From assembly GCA_045632605.1 (NCBI GenBank), contig JAZQXA010000001.1:1-34634 (forward strand): a stretch of 34,634 nucleotides of DNA, given 5' to 3'. This DNA is from Flemingiibacterium sp045632605 (GTDB lineage Bacteria > Bacillota > Clostridia > Oscillospirales > CAG-272). The position numbers and the translations under genes were made by a program. This document shows positions 25,551-33,982 of this stretch, one piece after another. The notes under the pieces were generated by a model. It did not search any database. It saw only the letters and a program-made list of their open reading frames with translations, and was not told the origin of the DNA. Position 1 is the stretch's first letter; every line of letters begins with the position of its first letter.

Positions 25551-26783
25551 TTAAAATTTAATGATATCGATAACAACCAATTCAGGCTGATTATTGATAC
25601 GGAAGATATTCAAATTTTCGAGGCCGGAGCTTACAAATAACGGTCTGCCGGCAGCATTGTATCTTCCGTAAACGAAATCCCCGCTCCGTTCGGGGAACAA
25701 TCCGCCCTCATGGGTATACAGCGGGCCGAGCACAGGGACACGCATAATACCGCCATGCGTGTGACCGCACAACATCAAATCGCCCCAATATTCCGGCTCG
25801 AATTCTTCAAATATCGTAGGCTCATGAACCGCCGTGATCTTTAAGTGATCGGTATCTCCATAGATGTAATCGGAAAACGCAGTTCCGGAATACGACCAGA
25901 AAGAGGAAGGATTAGAAGTCAGTGCACCGTAAATATCGACGGCCGTACCGTTCACGGTGATCGTATCCTTTTCGTTTTTCAGAACCTTCACACCTGCGTC
26001 CTCAAGCTTGTCCTCAAAGGAATCTTCGATATTCAGCAGAGCGGTTTCATCTCTGGTGTCCGGAGAGAATCCGAACTTCTCGTCAAGTTCTTTTTCGGTA
26101 AGCAAAAAATCATAGACGGTTTCTGCTTCGTTGTTGCCGTAGACGTAGTATGACGGTGCAATCTTCGCAAGCTCTGTCGCAAGTGAAACTGCAAAATCCA
26201 AATCGTCCGATGCCGAATTCACCATATCACCGGTACAGATAATAATATCAGGCTCTAAATCTTTGACACGCTCCAACAAATCCCGGTTATCTTTTCCGTA
26301 TGATACACCGTGCAAATCGGATAGTTGAATCACGCGAACACTGTTTTCAACCTTTATATTGCCGGCACTGTAAAAGGTTTCTCTGAAATTTCTGTTCCCG
26401 ATATAATTGCACATGACAACAATAATTGCAGATGCAATACATACAAAAATCATTCCAAGCACAAAAAATTTCAGCGTTTTAATATTCTTTTTGATTTTTG
26501 GATTCATGATCCCGCCGCTGTGTTTTTTCAAGATTCTTACTTTGGTTTTCTCTCCCGCCGCCGTATGAATCGATGCATATAACGGCTCTTGACACTTTTT
26601 CTTGAATAACTTTATATTTTCTGTTCCGTGGTAATATACAACAACCTCATTTTCGACTTCAGAGACGATTTCAAACGTATCTTCCCATGCATCGTATACT
26701 TCATTATCTGTAAATTGCTTAAAAAGTTCTTTGACTTGTCCCTGAAGATCCGGTGTATTTTCAATATTATCTCTTTTATCCAT
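25551..26783 (-). CDS. Membrane-anchored calcineurin-like metallophosphoesterase in the EPS operon
   Basis: 410 residues; ATG at 26783 with a weak ribosome binding site (AAGG). A soluble N-terminal domain (about 10-88) precedes a membrane segment at about 105-127. The catalytic domain (about 150-408) is then predicted outside, as in YkuE-type enzymes. Metal-site motifs: D156-L-H158, GDMVN (D186), GNNE (216-219), H320 and GHTH (H341, H343). The third motif is normally GNH[DE], so the His proton donor is replaced by Asn. It might cleave a phosphodiester or a lipid-linked sugar phosphate on the outer face. The N-terminal domain resembles DnaA domain I in pattern only. Function in EPS assembly is inferred from location. 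Confidence 0.85.
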   Translation of the reverse strand: MDKRDNIENTPDLQGQVKELFKQFTDNEVYDAWEDTFEIVSEVENEVVVYYHGTENIKLFKKKCQEPLYASIHTAAGEKTKVRILKKHSGGIMNPKIKKNIKTLKFFVLGMIFVCIASAIIVVMCNYIGNRNFRETFYSAGNIKVENSVRVIQLSDLHGVSYGKDNRDLLERVKDLEPDIIICTGDMVNSASDDLDFAVSLATELAKIAPSYYVYGNNEAETVYDFLLTEKELDEKFGFSPDTRDETALLNIEDSFEDKLEDAGVKVLKNEKDTITVNGTAVDIYGALTSNPSSFWSYSGTAFSDYIYGDTDHLKITAVHEPTIFEEFEPEYWGDLMLCGHTHGGIMRVPVLGPLYTHEGGLFPERSGDFVYGRYNAAGRPLFVSSGLENLNIFRINNQPELVVIDIIKF

Positions 26784-26801
26784 AAATAATAAACCTTGCC
26801 T

Positions 26802-27920
26802 TTATTTCTGATATAGCTCGCAAGTTGCCTTGGCAACGTCTGCCCAACTGTATTTATTTAAAATAAATTCGTCCGCACCGTCTTTGAAGTGTTCAACAAT
26901 TTCGTTGTTATCGCACAGAAGTTTCAGCTTTTCTGCAAGATCATCAACATTACCTTTTTCAAAATACATTGCTTTATCTTCAGCAACTGCTGTATTTTCC
27001 GGAATATCAGAGCATAAAAGAGCGTTTCTGTAAGCGAGGGCCTCCAAAAGACATAGGGACATTCCTTCAAGGTCGGAAGGCAATACGTTTATGTATGCGT
27101 TTGAATAGATCTCTTTTAAAAGATCGCCTGACACAAAACCTGTGAAAATAATATTCGGATTGCCCGCTGCTTTTTCTTTCAGCATTTTCACATAATCATC
27201 TGTATCGCTTGTATCTCCGGCAATGACAAGCTTTTTATCAGTTGTTATTTTTCCATACGCATCGATAAGGTAATGGATACCTTTTTCAGCAGTCAATCTT
27301 GAAACGACCAATATGTACTCATTCTTATGAAGCCCATACTTTTCTGTAATCAGCTCGGCCTCTTTTCGTTCAGGGCGATTAATTCCGTTGTGTATAATGG
27401 TTGTTTCTCGTCCGTATGTTTCCTTAAAATAATCGAAAGCCGCTTGACTTAATACGATCACCTCATCTGCGTGCTTTGCAAGCATCTTTTCGCCGAATTT
27501 GATGTATTTGGATACAAAACCCTTGCCCCATTTTTCCCTCTGCCAGTCAAGCCCATGAACCGTAGCAACGCATTTTTTGCCAAACAGCTTTGGTATCCAC
27601 AGTGCTGCACAAGGACCTTCCGCATGGAAATGGATTACGTCATAGCTTCTGAATGAAGCAGCAATTGCGGCAGTGAAAGAAGCTATCATTGCAGCAAAAC
27701 CGCGAATATTGAGAGTCCATGCTTTTTTTAGCTTTACACCTTTATACATATGGTTCTGGGTGGTTCCCACATATTCATTTTCAACCTTATCAGATGAGCG
27801 GTTGTAGCAAGTGACCTCATGTCCCATTTCAACCAGCATAGGACAAAGAGTCGTCAAAACATTTTCGATTCCGCCTCTTCTTGACGGAACAACTTTATGC
27901 CCAATCATAGCAATCTTCAT
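26802..27920 (-). CDS. Family 4 glycosyltransferase
   Basis: 372 residues from ATG 27920, eight bases after GGAG; an in-frame GTG nine bases upstream overlaps that site and is less likely. GT-B fold with MKIAMIGHKVVPSRRGGIENV at the N-terminus (written here in part as motif), VATVHGLDWQREKWG, and a donor-binding half with VSRLTAEKGIHYLIDAY, AGDTSDTDDY and the E-x7-E region EGMSLCLLEALAYRN. Its place just after the priming transferase suggests it may add the second sugar of the repeat, by inference. Donor sugar unknown. Confidence 0.9.
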   Translation of the reverse strand: MKIAMIGHKVVPSRRGGIENVLTTLCPMLVEMGHEVTCYNRSSDKVENEYVGTTQNHMYKGVKLKKAWTLNIRGFAAMIASFTAAIAASFRSYDVIHFHAEGPCAALWIPKLFGKKCVATVHGLDWQREKWGKGFVSKYIKFGEKMLAKHADEVIVLSQAAFDYFKETYGRETTIIHNGINRPERKEAELITEKYGLHKNEYILVVSRLTAEKGIHYLIDAYGKITTDKKLVIAGDTSDTDDYVKMLKEKAAGNPNIIFTGFVSGDLLKEIYSNAYINVLPSDLEGMSLCLLEALAYRNALLCSDIPENTAVAEDKAMYFEKGNVDDLAEKLKLLCDNNEIVEHFKDGADEFILNKYSWADVAKATCELYQK

Positions 27921-27941
27921 TTTTATCACTCCAAATTCATG

Positions 27942-28622
27942 TTATCTGCCCGTAGCGGTGAGCATTACAATAGGTGTTTTCAGCATAATCAGTAAGTCAT
28001 TGCGATAGGTTCTTGTCTGTATATATTCGATATCCATTTCAACCCACTGTTCAAACGGGATATCGTTTCGGTTTTTCGAAATCTGCCAGGTGCAGGTTAA
28101 GCCCGGTGTCACGAGAAGACGTAATCTCTGATAATCGGTGTAGTGCTGAACCTCTCTCGGAAGCGGCGGTCTGGGACCTACTAAAGTCATATCCCCCTTG
28201 AGAACATTGAAAAACTGCATCAGCTCATCGAGCGAGAGCTTACGCAACCACTTACCTACACGGGTAATGCGAGGATCGTTCTTGATTTTGAATACAGGAC
28301 CGTCCATTTCGTTCTGCTTTGCAAGCTCTTCGATCATTTTATCTGCATTTGCACGCATGGTTCGGAATTTGTACATATAAAATTCTTTTCCGTGCCGTCC
28401 TACTCTGATCTGCTTGTAGAACGGTCCGGCGCTGGGATCATCGATAACGATAATGATTGCGATAATAGCCATCAACGGAAGAAAGAATAACAATATAAGT
28501 GTTGCAAAGAAAATATCAAACAGTCGTTTTCCTCGCCAAAATGTCGCATATGATTTTTCAATAATTGCTTCCAGTTTTTCTCTTGTGCGCTCGTCTACTT
28601 GGTCTTGCTCTATGTAAGGCAT
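27942..28622 (-). CDS. Priming undecaprenyl-phosphate sugar-1-phosphate transferase
   Basis: 226 residues, a short polyprenyl-phosphate hexose-1-phosphate transferase (WbaP/EpsL C-terminal type) without the extra N-terminal membrane domain. One membrane-embedded hydrophobic segment (about 35-60) is followed by the catalytic core: QIRVGRHGKEFYMYKFRTMR (core at about 71-90), DPRITRVGKWLRKLSLDELMQ (catalytic D132-E133) and LVGPRP. It loads the first sugar-phosphate onto undecaprenyl phosphate and so starts EPS synthesis. The start codon overlaps the stop of the YdjC gene (TAATG), indicating coupling. Sugar choice (Gal, Glc, GalNAc or a rarer sugar) is not readable. Confidence 0.93.
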   Translation of the reverse strand: MPYIEQDQVDERTREKLEAIIEKSYATFWRGKRLFDIFFATLILLFFLPLMAIIAIIIVIDDPSAGPFYKQIRVGRHGKEFYMYKFRTMRANADKMIEELAKQNEMDGPVFKIKNDPRITRVGKWLRKLSLDELMQFFNVLKGDMTLVGPRPPLPREVQHYTDYQRLRLLVTPGLTCTWQISKNRNDIPFEQWVEMDIEYIQTRTYRNDLLIMLKTPIVMLTATGR

Positions 28623-29488
28623 TACATCACGCTTCTTTCTGATAATGTTATTACAGAATTATATTCTGTTTTTCTGTTTTGAGATAAGTAAAAATTTTGA
28701 AATACTACATTTTCGGCTTTCAAACTGCCCCTGTGGACATCATAATATCCGGGATGAAACAACACTTCTATATCCTTTTTTCTTTTTGCGGCCACCTTAA
28801 TATATTTAGGTAAGATTTTGCTGATCCTGTCCTTATCCATTTTACCGGAAAAAAGAATTCCGCAAAAACAAGAAAAGGGGATCTCATCTTTCTTTACGTG
28901 TGTTTTATTTATCAGCCACAGTAATTTGAGAAGCCATTGTTTTATAATATTTACCGGACTGTATGTGAGATAAAGCGACGGTGATTTCAAATATGGCGAA
29001 ATAGGTTCAGCCGGGATACGCATATGCTTTATTTCGATGTTTTCATCGTGCAGCACCTTGAGCAAAGCTTTGAATACAGCAGGAATCATATGCGTATGCT
29101 GGTGGCTGTCAATGCAAAAAGGCATATCATCGGGCAAAATATTTTTCCAATGCAATACCTGTGCTCGAATCTCTTTATATATCTGTTTCTCGAATTTCCG
29201 TCTGTGAAATAAGCTGAGCTTAAAAAGATCTGCAAAACTATATTTAAGGCATCCGTTTTTGTCTGCAATCAGATCGATCTCGTCAGCCTTTGCCATACAT
29301 TTTCCTTCAACAAGATTCAGATGTAATGAAAGTTGAACTTTCTTATTATTACAAATTTGTTTAAGATCAACTTTATCGAAGTTTGGTAAAACACTTACTC
29401 TATGTAAAGCGCCTTCATTAATGCATTCTTGTATATGCATTGAAGATATTTCATCTAAACCATAGTCATCAGCACACAAGAATACCAA
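28622..29488 (-). CDS. YdjC/ChbG-family carbohydrate deacetylase (TTG start)
   Basis: 288 residues from TTG 29488, directly after the stop of the GtrII-like gene. The TTG is needed because the metal-site ADDYG (D7-D8) lies at the very N-terminus; a later ATG at codon 17 would remove it. Further family residues are H56 (LSLHLNLVEG) and D127/H129/H131/H133 (IDSHQHTHM). The family hydrolyses N-acetyl groups of mono- or oligosaccharides using one divalent metal. In this operon it probably deacetylates a HexNAc of the repeat unit or its lipid-linked precursor, by inference. GAGGG about ten bases upstream serves as ribosome binding site. Confidence 0.88.
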   Translation of the reverse strand: MVFLCADDYGLDEISSMHIQECINEGALHRVSVLPNFDKVDLKQICNNKKVQLSLHLNLVEGKCMAKADEIDLIADKNGCLKYSFADLFKLSLFHRRKFEKQIYKEIRAQVLHWKNILPDDMPFCIDSHQHTHMIPAVFKALLKVLHDENIEIKHMRIPAEPISPYLKSPSLYLTYSPVNIIKQWLLKLLWLINKTHVKKDEIPFSCFCGILFSGKMDKDRISKILPKYIKVAAKRKKDIEVLFHPGYYDVHRGSLKAENVVFQNFYLSQNRKTEYNSVITLSERSVM

Positions 29489-31039
29489 TTATTTAACGCC
29501 CTCTTCCCCAAGTTTAATGATTACCGTATCACCACTTACCATAATGCAATTTGTACACGGCCATATTCCCATAGACTGTACATCATCGCTCTCAATCAGA
29601 GACTTCTTTTCATCTCCGCTGACAAACGTATATTCCTTTCCGCAGTAATCAACGAGTGCACTGCAAAGTACACTTTGTCCTACCATTTCGTCGTCTGCAC
29701 GAATGATATATCCGTCGGTAATTCCGGTAATATCCGGTGGAAGTGCCGTGCTGTACGCTTCGCTGTCAGCAAGAGCCCCGATTACGAGAAGCTTACTGCA
29801 GTCCTCAGCACCGGGCGTCTGCTCAATGCGGTCTGCGATGCGAACCAAAACACCGTATGATTTTTCATAAGCGATCTGTGCTTTGTGATAGCTTACGTTT
29901 GCTGTGACTACCTGATTTGCTGTCAGCACCACAGCGATAAGAAATACAGACCAGCATTTTACGGCAGTCCGCTTTTCCGACAATCCATCGTTTCTCTCGT
30001 ACATGATGAGGAACATCAAATAGAAAATAACGTACCCCATCCTCATAAGGTTATGATAGTCAACACTCGCATTGATAAATGCAAGAATACACGCTCCCGG
30101 TATCAGCATAACTGCGAAAAAGGCTGTCATGGCAAGCACAATCGGCTTCTTATAAAGCTTGTTATGCACGATGCGCTGAATATAAAGCACGACCGTAAAA
30201 ACAAGCATACCAATATTCAGGACAACGTACACGCTGAGTCTGCCCGACAGAGCAAAAAAGAAGTCAAGGAAGGTTTCCTTAATCACATAAAGAGAAGCAG
30301 CTAAATCAAGTCCCGAAAGCGATGCGGCTGCATTGACACCCTGGTATTCAAGAAGTTCCGTCGAAAAAACAGCCAGCAGAAGCTTCAGCACAGCAAAATA
30401 TAAAACTCCGCCGATGATACCGGTGAAAAGCATATGCACAGATTTTTTGAGAACCGGCTTCCATTCTGTTTCGCCCGACATCAGTTTATCGATCAAGTGC
30501 ATCAGAAGAATCATAACCGGTACAGTGATATACGCCTGATAAACTCCCATGGACAGCGCAAGAAGAATTGCCCCAAATATGTATTTCGGCTTCTCACATG
30601 TCATATAATATGCCGCAAGTACCGACATGAAAAATGCAATGCTGTAGCCGTCCGCCACATAGTTATACATCATCACTGACGTCACCGTCGGGAAGGAAAC
30701 GATAACTGCGCCAATCATAGCGGCAGTGATGTTTTTCTTTATATCAAATATCTTACAAATGACTACCGCACCAAGCGCATGAAAGACGATTGCGGTGATG
30801 CCGCTGAGAAACGGCAGGTCATAAAATGAGCCGAACGAGCACACAACCGGCAGAAACCATCTTCCGATAGCAAGCATATTTTGAGAGTCGTATCGGAATA
30901 CAAGTGAATCCCAGTTCGGAAGCCAATTCGTAATTTTATAAAAATGTGCAAATAGTCCAATAATAATTGCCGAGAAGAAGCAGGCCTTCCATTGCGGCAG
31001 GATGTATTGATTAAGTTTTTTCAATGATTTTTCAGGCAC
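29489..31039 (-). CDS. GtrII-like polytopic glucosyltransferase (side-chain decoration)
   Basis: 516 residues from GTG 31039, eight bases after GGAG; a longer frame (GTG 31057) would overlap the upstream gene. About 11 membrane segments. The N-terminal outside loop has WLPNWDSLVFRYDSQNMLAIGRW (conserved core DS...GRW) and a later block YNYVADGYSIAFF, both characteristic of the GtrII family, which moves a lipid-linked hexose onto O-antigen or EPS outside the membrane. The C-terminal about 110 residues are a soluble outside domain. No GtrA flippase or GtrB transferase is seen in the window, so the donor supply must come from elsewhere. Confidence 0.8.
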   Translation of the reverse strand: MPEKSLKKLNQYILPQWKACFFSAIIIGLFAHFYKITNWLPNWDSLVFRYDSQNMLAIGRWFLPVVCSFGSFYDLPFLSGITAIVFHALGAVVICKIFDIKKNITAAMIGAVIVSFPTVTSVMMYNYVADGYSIAFFMSVLAAYYMTCEKPKYIFGAILLALSMGVYQAYITVPVMILLMHLIDKLMSGETEWKPVLKKSVHMLFTGIIGGVLYFAVLKLLLAVFSTELLEYQGVNAAASLSGLDLAASLYVIKETFLDFFFALSGRLSVYVVLNIGMLVFTVVLYIQRIVHNKLYKKPIVLAMTAFFAVMLIPGACILAFINASVDYHNLMRMGYVIFYLMFLIMYERNDGLSEKRTAVKCWSVFLIAVVLTANQVVTANVSYHKAQIAYEKSYGVLVRIADRIEQTPGAEDCSKLLVIGALADSEAYSTALPPDITGITDGYIIRADDEMVGQSVLCSALVDYCGKEYTFVSGDEKKSLIESDDVQSMGIWPCTNCIMVSGDTVIIKLGEEGVK

Positions 31040-31041
31040 GC

Positions 31042-31776
31042 TTACCACTCCAACCACTTGAATTTGTATAGAAATTTCCCATAAAGCGTATTATACAGCT
31101 TTACCCCGAGAATTCGCTTCAGAAACAGCGTACGTTTGGCGGTCGGGGATATCCACGATGCGCAGTAATGATGTATGGAATATGTGTTTTCTGTTATGAT
31201 CTTTTTACCCGTATAATACTTAATCGGGCAGAGATACTCTTCAGGAAGCATATGGATTCCCAAAAACATCTGATCCTTGATCGCTAAATCCATACCGAGC
31301 TTTTTCAGCGTTTCGGTGTTTCTATCGGGACATGGTGTCATATCATACGTCCCATCCGGGCGAACGAACGAAATGCCGTTGTAATCCTTCAAAAACGCAC
31401 CGACAAGCTCATTGCCTTTTTCGCAAGCAAATCCAAGACCGGTCGCAACAATACCATTATCGTCAAAGCCCATATAACCGTTGTCTTTTATAAGCTCATC
31501 AAGGGACTTTATCAGTTCCACATCCGTGTCAAGATATATTCCGCCATGTTCGTAGAGCACCTTCAGTCTTGCATAGTCGCTTACAAATGCCCATTTTTTC
31601 GCTGCGTAAGCTTCTCTCGCATATTGGTTCTCTGTTACATCGAAATTGTCCTCATTCAGACAGATGATTTCATATCCGGGACAATATTTTTTCCAGCTAT
31701 TTATGCATTTTTCGGCAAGTGAGGGCATTTCACCCCTTCCGAACCAACAATAATATATGACCTTTGGTATACTCAT
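31042..31776 (-). CDS. GT32-type glycosyltransferase with DXD motif
   Basis: 244 residues from ATG 31776, whose A-T-G overlaps the stop of the flippase gene (ATGA). A longer frame to 31995 is a shadow of the flippase and is rejected. Motifs: IPKVIYYCWFG at the start (the typical IPKxIHxxW block), AFVSDYARLKVLYEHGGIYLDTD with the metal-binding D83-T-D85, and a late HHYCASW. The family transfers sugars such as galactose, mannose or glucose to surface glycans. It lies between Wzx and the GtrII-like gene within the EPS operon. Confidence 0.9.
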   Translation of the reverse strand: MSIPKVIYYCWFGRGEMPSLAEKCINSWKKYCPGYEIICLNEDNFDVTENQYAREAYAAKKWAFVSDYARLKVLYEHGGIYLDTDVELIKSLDELIKDNGYMGFDDNGIVATGLGFACEKGNELVGAFLKDYNGISFVRPDGTYDMTPCPDRNTETLKKLGMDLAIKDQMFLGIHMLPEEYLCPIKYYTGKKIITENTYSIHHYCASWISPTAKRTLFLKRILGVKLYNTLYGKFLYKFKWLEW

Positions 31777-33278
31777 AATTTTTTCTTTCTCCCAAGTAGC
31801 TCGAACGCACATTTTAGTGCACTTCTGTTTACGGTGAAGTTCACCAGCAGATACAATGCCGCAATCCACACCGAGTGAAGCATTCCGCAAAGCACCAGCT
31901 TCCAGAACGCAAGTCCGCTGAACGTATCCACAAAGAACACCGCCATAACCACGGCGAAAACCGCAAGATTTGCAAGCAGGATCCGGTAGGTACACAGCTG
32001 ACTTCTCTGAAGAATTTTCCTATTTGAATGATATATGGTAACAACGCCGCGATACAGAAGCGCCGCAAGGGTTCCGAATATAGCGCCGCAAATCCCCATA
32101 AAAAAGATAGCAACGACAGATACCGTAATATTTATGACCATTTCCCAGATTGCATGGGAACGCGTCTTTGCAAAATCTCCTGCGTATTCGATAATTCCGC
32201 TTGAGGGCATTTTGGCGTTGGCGGCAAGCTGCATGAGCACAAACAGAAAAACAAGCCATACGTTTGTGTACTCGGCATCGTCAATGCCGCTTGTATAGAT
32301 TTGGATAAGCGGCAGAAGAAAAACAGCCATCAACGTATAAACGAGATATGTTCCCATGATGTAAAATGTTTCATATGCGTTATATAGTCTATCGAATTTT
32401 TCTCTGTCTGTATGAAACATCTGCCCGAGTGCAAAAGTAAAGGACGAAACAACGCTTGTAATAAAATTCTGCACTTGTGAAAAGAAAATATTATAGATGG
32501 CGTAAATACTTACCGCTTTGAAATCACATAGCACGGAAATCAGTATCACGTCGGTATTGTTGAACACCATACCGGAAAGCTGGTGCACCAAAACCGAGTT
32601 TTTCTGTGAGATTGCACTGTAATCAGGTTTCACCTTCAAATCGAGCCATGTATATCTGCGTTTTGCATACACATACAGATACACAAGCTGTGCAAGATAC
32701 AGAACACAGTATACCAACTGAATCAGCACAAGGCTGTCACACAAAAGCAAAACAAGTATCTTACCTACATTGGAGACGATTTGCAGTACTGTTTCTGCGT
32801 TGTTTAGGACGTACTTTCGTCCGTCAACCTCCATCAAAATACGATATTTTGCCTGTACAAAGTAGCTGAACAAAGCAGGCAATGCGGTCAGTATGATAAG
32901 GAAGAAGACCGTCCAGCTGTCTATCGAGGTCGGAATCACAAAGGAATAGATAACGGCGATTACCAAAACAATGCCAAGATAAAGAATACCGGTTCGCTTA
33001 TAGTAGGAATCCGTAGCCGCAAGTACGGCATTGGCACTCTGATAATCCTTTTCTCCGATTCTCTTATAAAGAGCCTGGGTGGTGGCAAGCCCCACTCCCG
33101 CCTCCAAGAGGAAGAGATAAACGAAAATCTGTTTGATAGTGGATAAAACCCCGTTAACCTCCGAGCCGAAATTTTCAAGATACAATCTCGGCAGGAGAAA
33201 GCTCAGTGACAGCAAAACTATCTGATACAAAAAAGAGGATATCAAATTGTGTTTTATTCTTGAATCCTGTCCGGTCAC
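31773..33278 (-). CDS. Wzx-type polysaccharide flippase
   Basis: 501 residues from GTG 33278, six bases after a perfect GGAGGTG. About 12-14 membrane segments in the MOP/polysaccharide-biosynthesis fold. The N-terminus SSFLYQIVLLSLSFLLPRLYLENFG and the following NGVLSTIKQIFVYLFLLEAG region are typical of Gram-positive EPS flippases. It carries the undecaprenyl-linked repeat unit across the membrane for the Wzy-like polymerase. Translation of the next gene is coupled through a four-base overlap. A strong hairpin terminator lies just upstream (33311-33342), so its transcription depends on reading through it or on a promoter I cannot place. Confidence 0.9.
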   Translation of the reverse strand: MTGQDSRIKHNLISSFLYQIVLLSLSFLLPRLYLENFGSEVNGVLSTIKQIFVYLFLLEAGVGLATTQALYKRIGEKDYQSANAVLAATDSYYKRTGILYLGIVLVIAVIYSFVIPTSIDSWTVFFLIILTALPALFSYFVQAKYRILMEVDGRKYVLNNAETVLQIVSNVGKILVLLLCDSLVLIQLVYCVLYLAQLVYLYVYAKRRYTWLDLKVKPDYSAISQKNSVLVHQLSGMVFNNTDVILISVLCDFKAVSIYAIYNIFFSQVQNFITSVVSSFTFALGQMFHTDREKFDRLYNAYETFYIMGTYLVYTLMAVFLLPLIQIYTSGIDDAEYTNVWLVFLFVLMQLAANAKMPSSGIIEYAGDFAKTRSHAIWEMVINITVSVVAIFFMGICGAIFGTLAALLYRGVVTIYHSNRKILQRSQLCTYRILLANLAVFAVVMAVFFVDTFSGLAFWKLVLCGMLHSVWIAALYLLVNFTVNRSALKCAFELLGRKKKL

Positions 33279-33299
33279 TTAAGCACCTCCTCACATCTG

Positions 33300-33342
33300 A
33301 AACAAACAAAATACAGCCCAGATTTCCTCAAAGGCTGTATTA
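33300..33342 (-). terminator. Intrinsic terminator inside the EPS gene run, directly before the flippase gene
   Basis: On the minus strand AATACAGCC (33342-33334) pairs with GGCTGTATT (33319-33311), a nine-base stem with a 14-base loop, followed by TTTGTTTGTTTC (33310-33299 region). Only about 20 bases separate its T tract from the flippase start, leaving no room for a promoter after it. Either it ends the upstream acetyltransferase message or it is a leader attenuator relieved by antitermination. Confidence 0.75.
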
Positions 33343-33403
33343 TGCTATCTGTCATAACGCTGCCTCAGTTTACACGATTTTCTCCATAATCCCAAAGCAC
33401 TAC

Positions 33404-33946
33404 TTATACAGTGTTGCAAACATAATCACTCGTAGCATTTTCTTTTGGAATGATTCTTCCGGGATTTCCGAGTACTATGCTGTGGTCGGGCACATCAAAA
33501 TTAACATATGTTAAAGGAGCGATAAGCACATCGCTTCCAATCGTTATGTTGCCGACAATAACAGCATTGGCTCCGATCCAACAGTTATCTTTTATAACCG
33601 GAGTACCTTTCCGCTTTCCGCGGTTTTCCGTTCCGATCGTAACACCTGTGGCAATATTTATGTTTTTACCAAGCCTCGCTTCGGGATGAATAATCACTCG
33701 TCCCAAATGACCGATATAAAGCCCCTCTCCAATGCTTGTTCTTGCAGGTATTTGAATCTGCGTTTTGTTTGAGAGATGCATAAGCCTTAACATATAGAAA
33801 AGCTTAAGTGGCATAAATTTACACAAATTTGCTTTTCTGAATGCGGCAATATACTTCAGTTCAAGTGGGCGAAATACCTTCTTTAAAAACGGTTCTCCGC
33901 CGTTTCCGTAATAACGGTATAAATCTTTTTTGAAAATGTTATTCAT
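33404..33946 (-). CDS. Serine acetyltransferase-like hexapeptide acetyltransferase
   Basis: 180 residues from the ATG at 33946, with GAGGGG about nine bases upstream; the ATG at 33970 lacks a ribosome binding site. The helical N-terminus (KKDLYRYYG, ELKYIAAFRKANL) is followed by hexapeptide repeats of a left-handed beta-helix (IGEGLYIGHLGRVIIHPEA, NINIATGVTIGTENRGKRKG, IKDNCWIGANAVIVGNI), with the active-site His in YIGHLG. This is the CysE-like O-acetyltransferase group seen in capsule clusters. It probably acetylates a repeat-unit sugar. It is only partly similar to the acetyltransferase at 13529-14152, so the two probably act on different sugars or positions. Confidence 0.85.
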   Translation of the reverse strand: MNNIFKKDLYRYYGNGGEPFLKKVFRPLELKYIAAFRKANLCKFMPLKLFYMLRLMHLSNKTQIQIPARTSIGEGLYIGHLGRVIIHPEARLGKNINIATGVTIGTENRGKRKGTPVIKDNCWIGANAVIVGNITIGSDVLIAPLTYVNFDVPDHSIVLGNPGRIIPKENATSDYVCNTV

Positions 33947-33982
33947 ATGGGTATTCCCCTCTATATTCATACAGCTGAAACA

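Noticed and set aside
31777..31995. N-terminal extension of the GT32 gene
   Set aside because: The first 73 codons are the flippase coding region in another frame; the family block IPKVIYYCWFG starts at the ATG at 31776.
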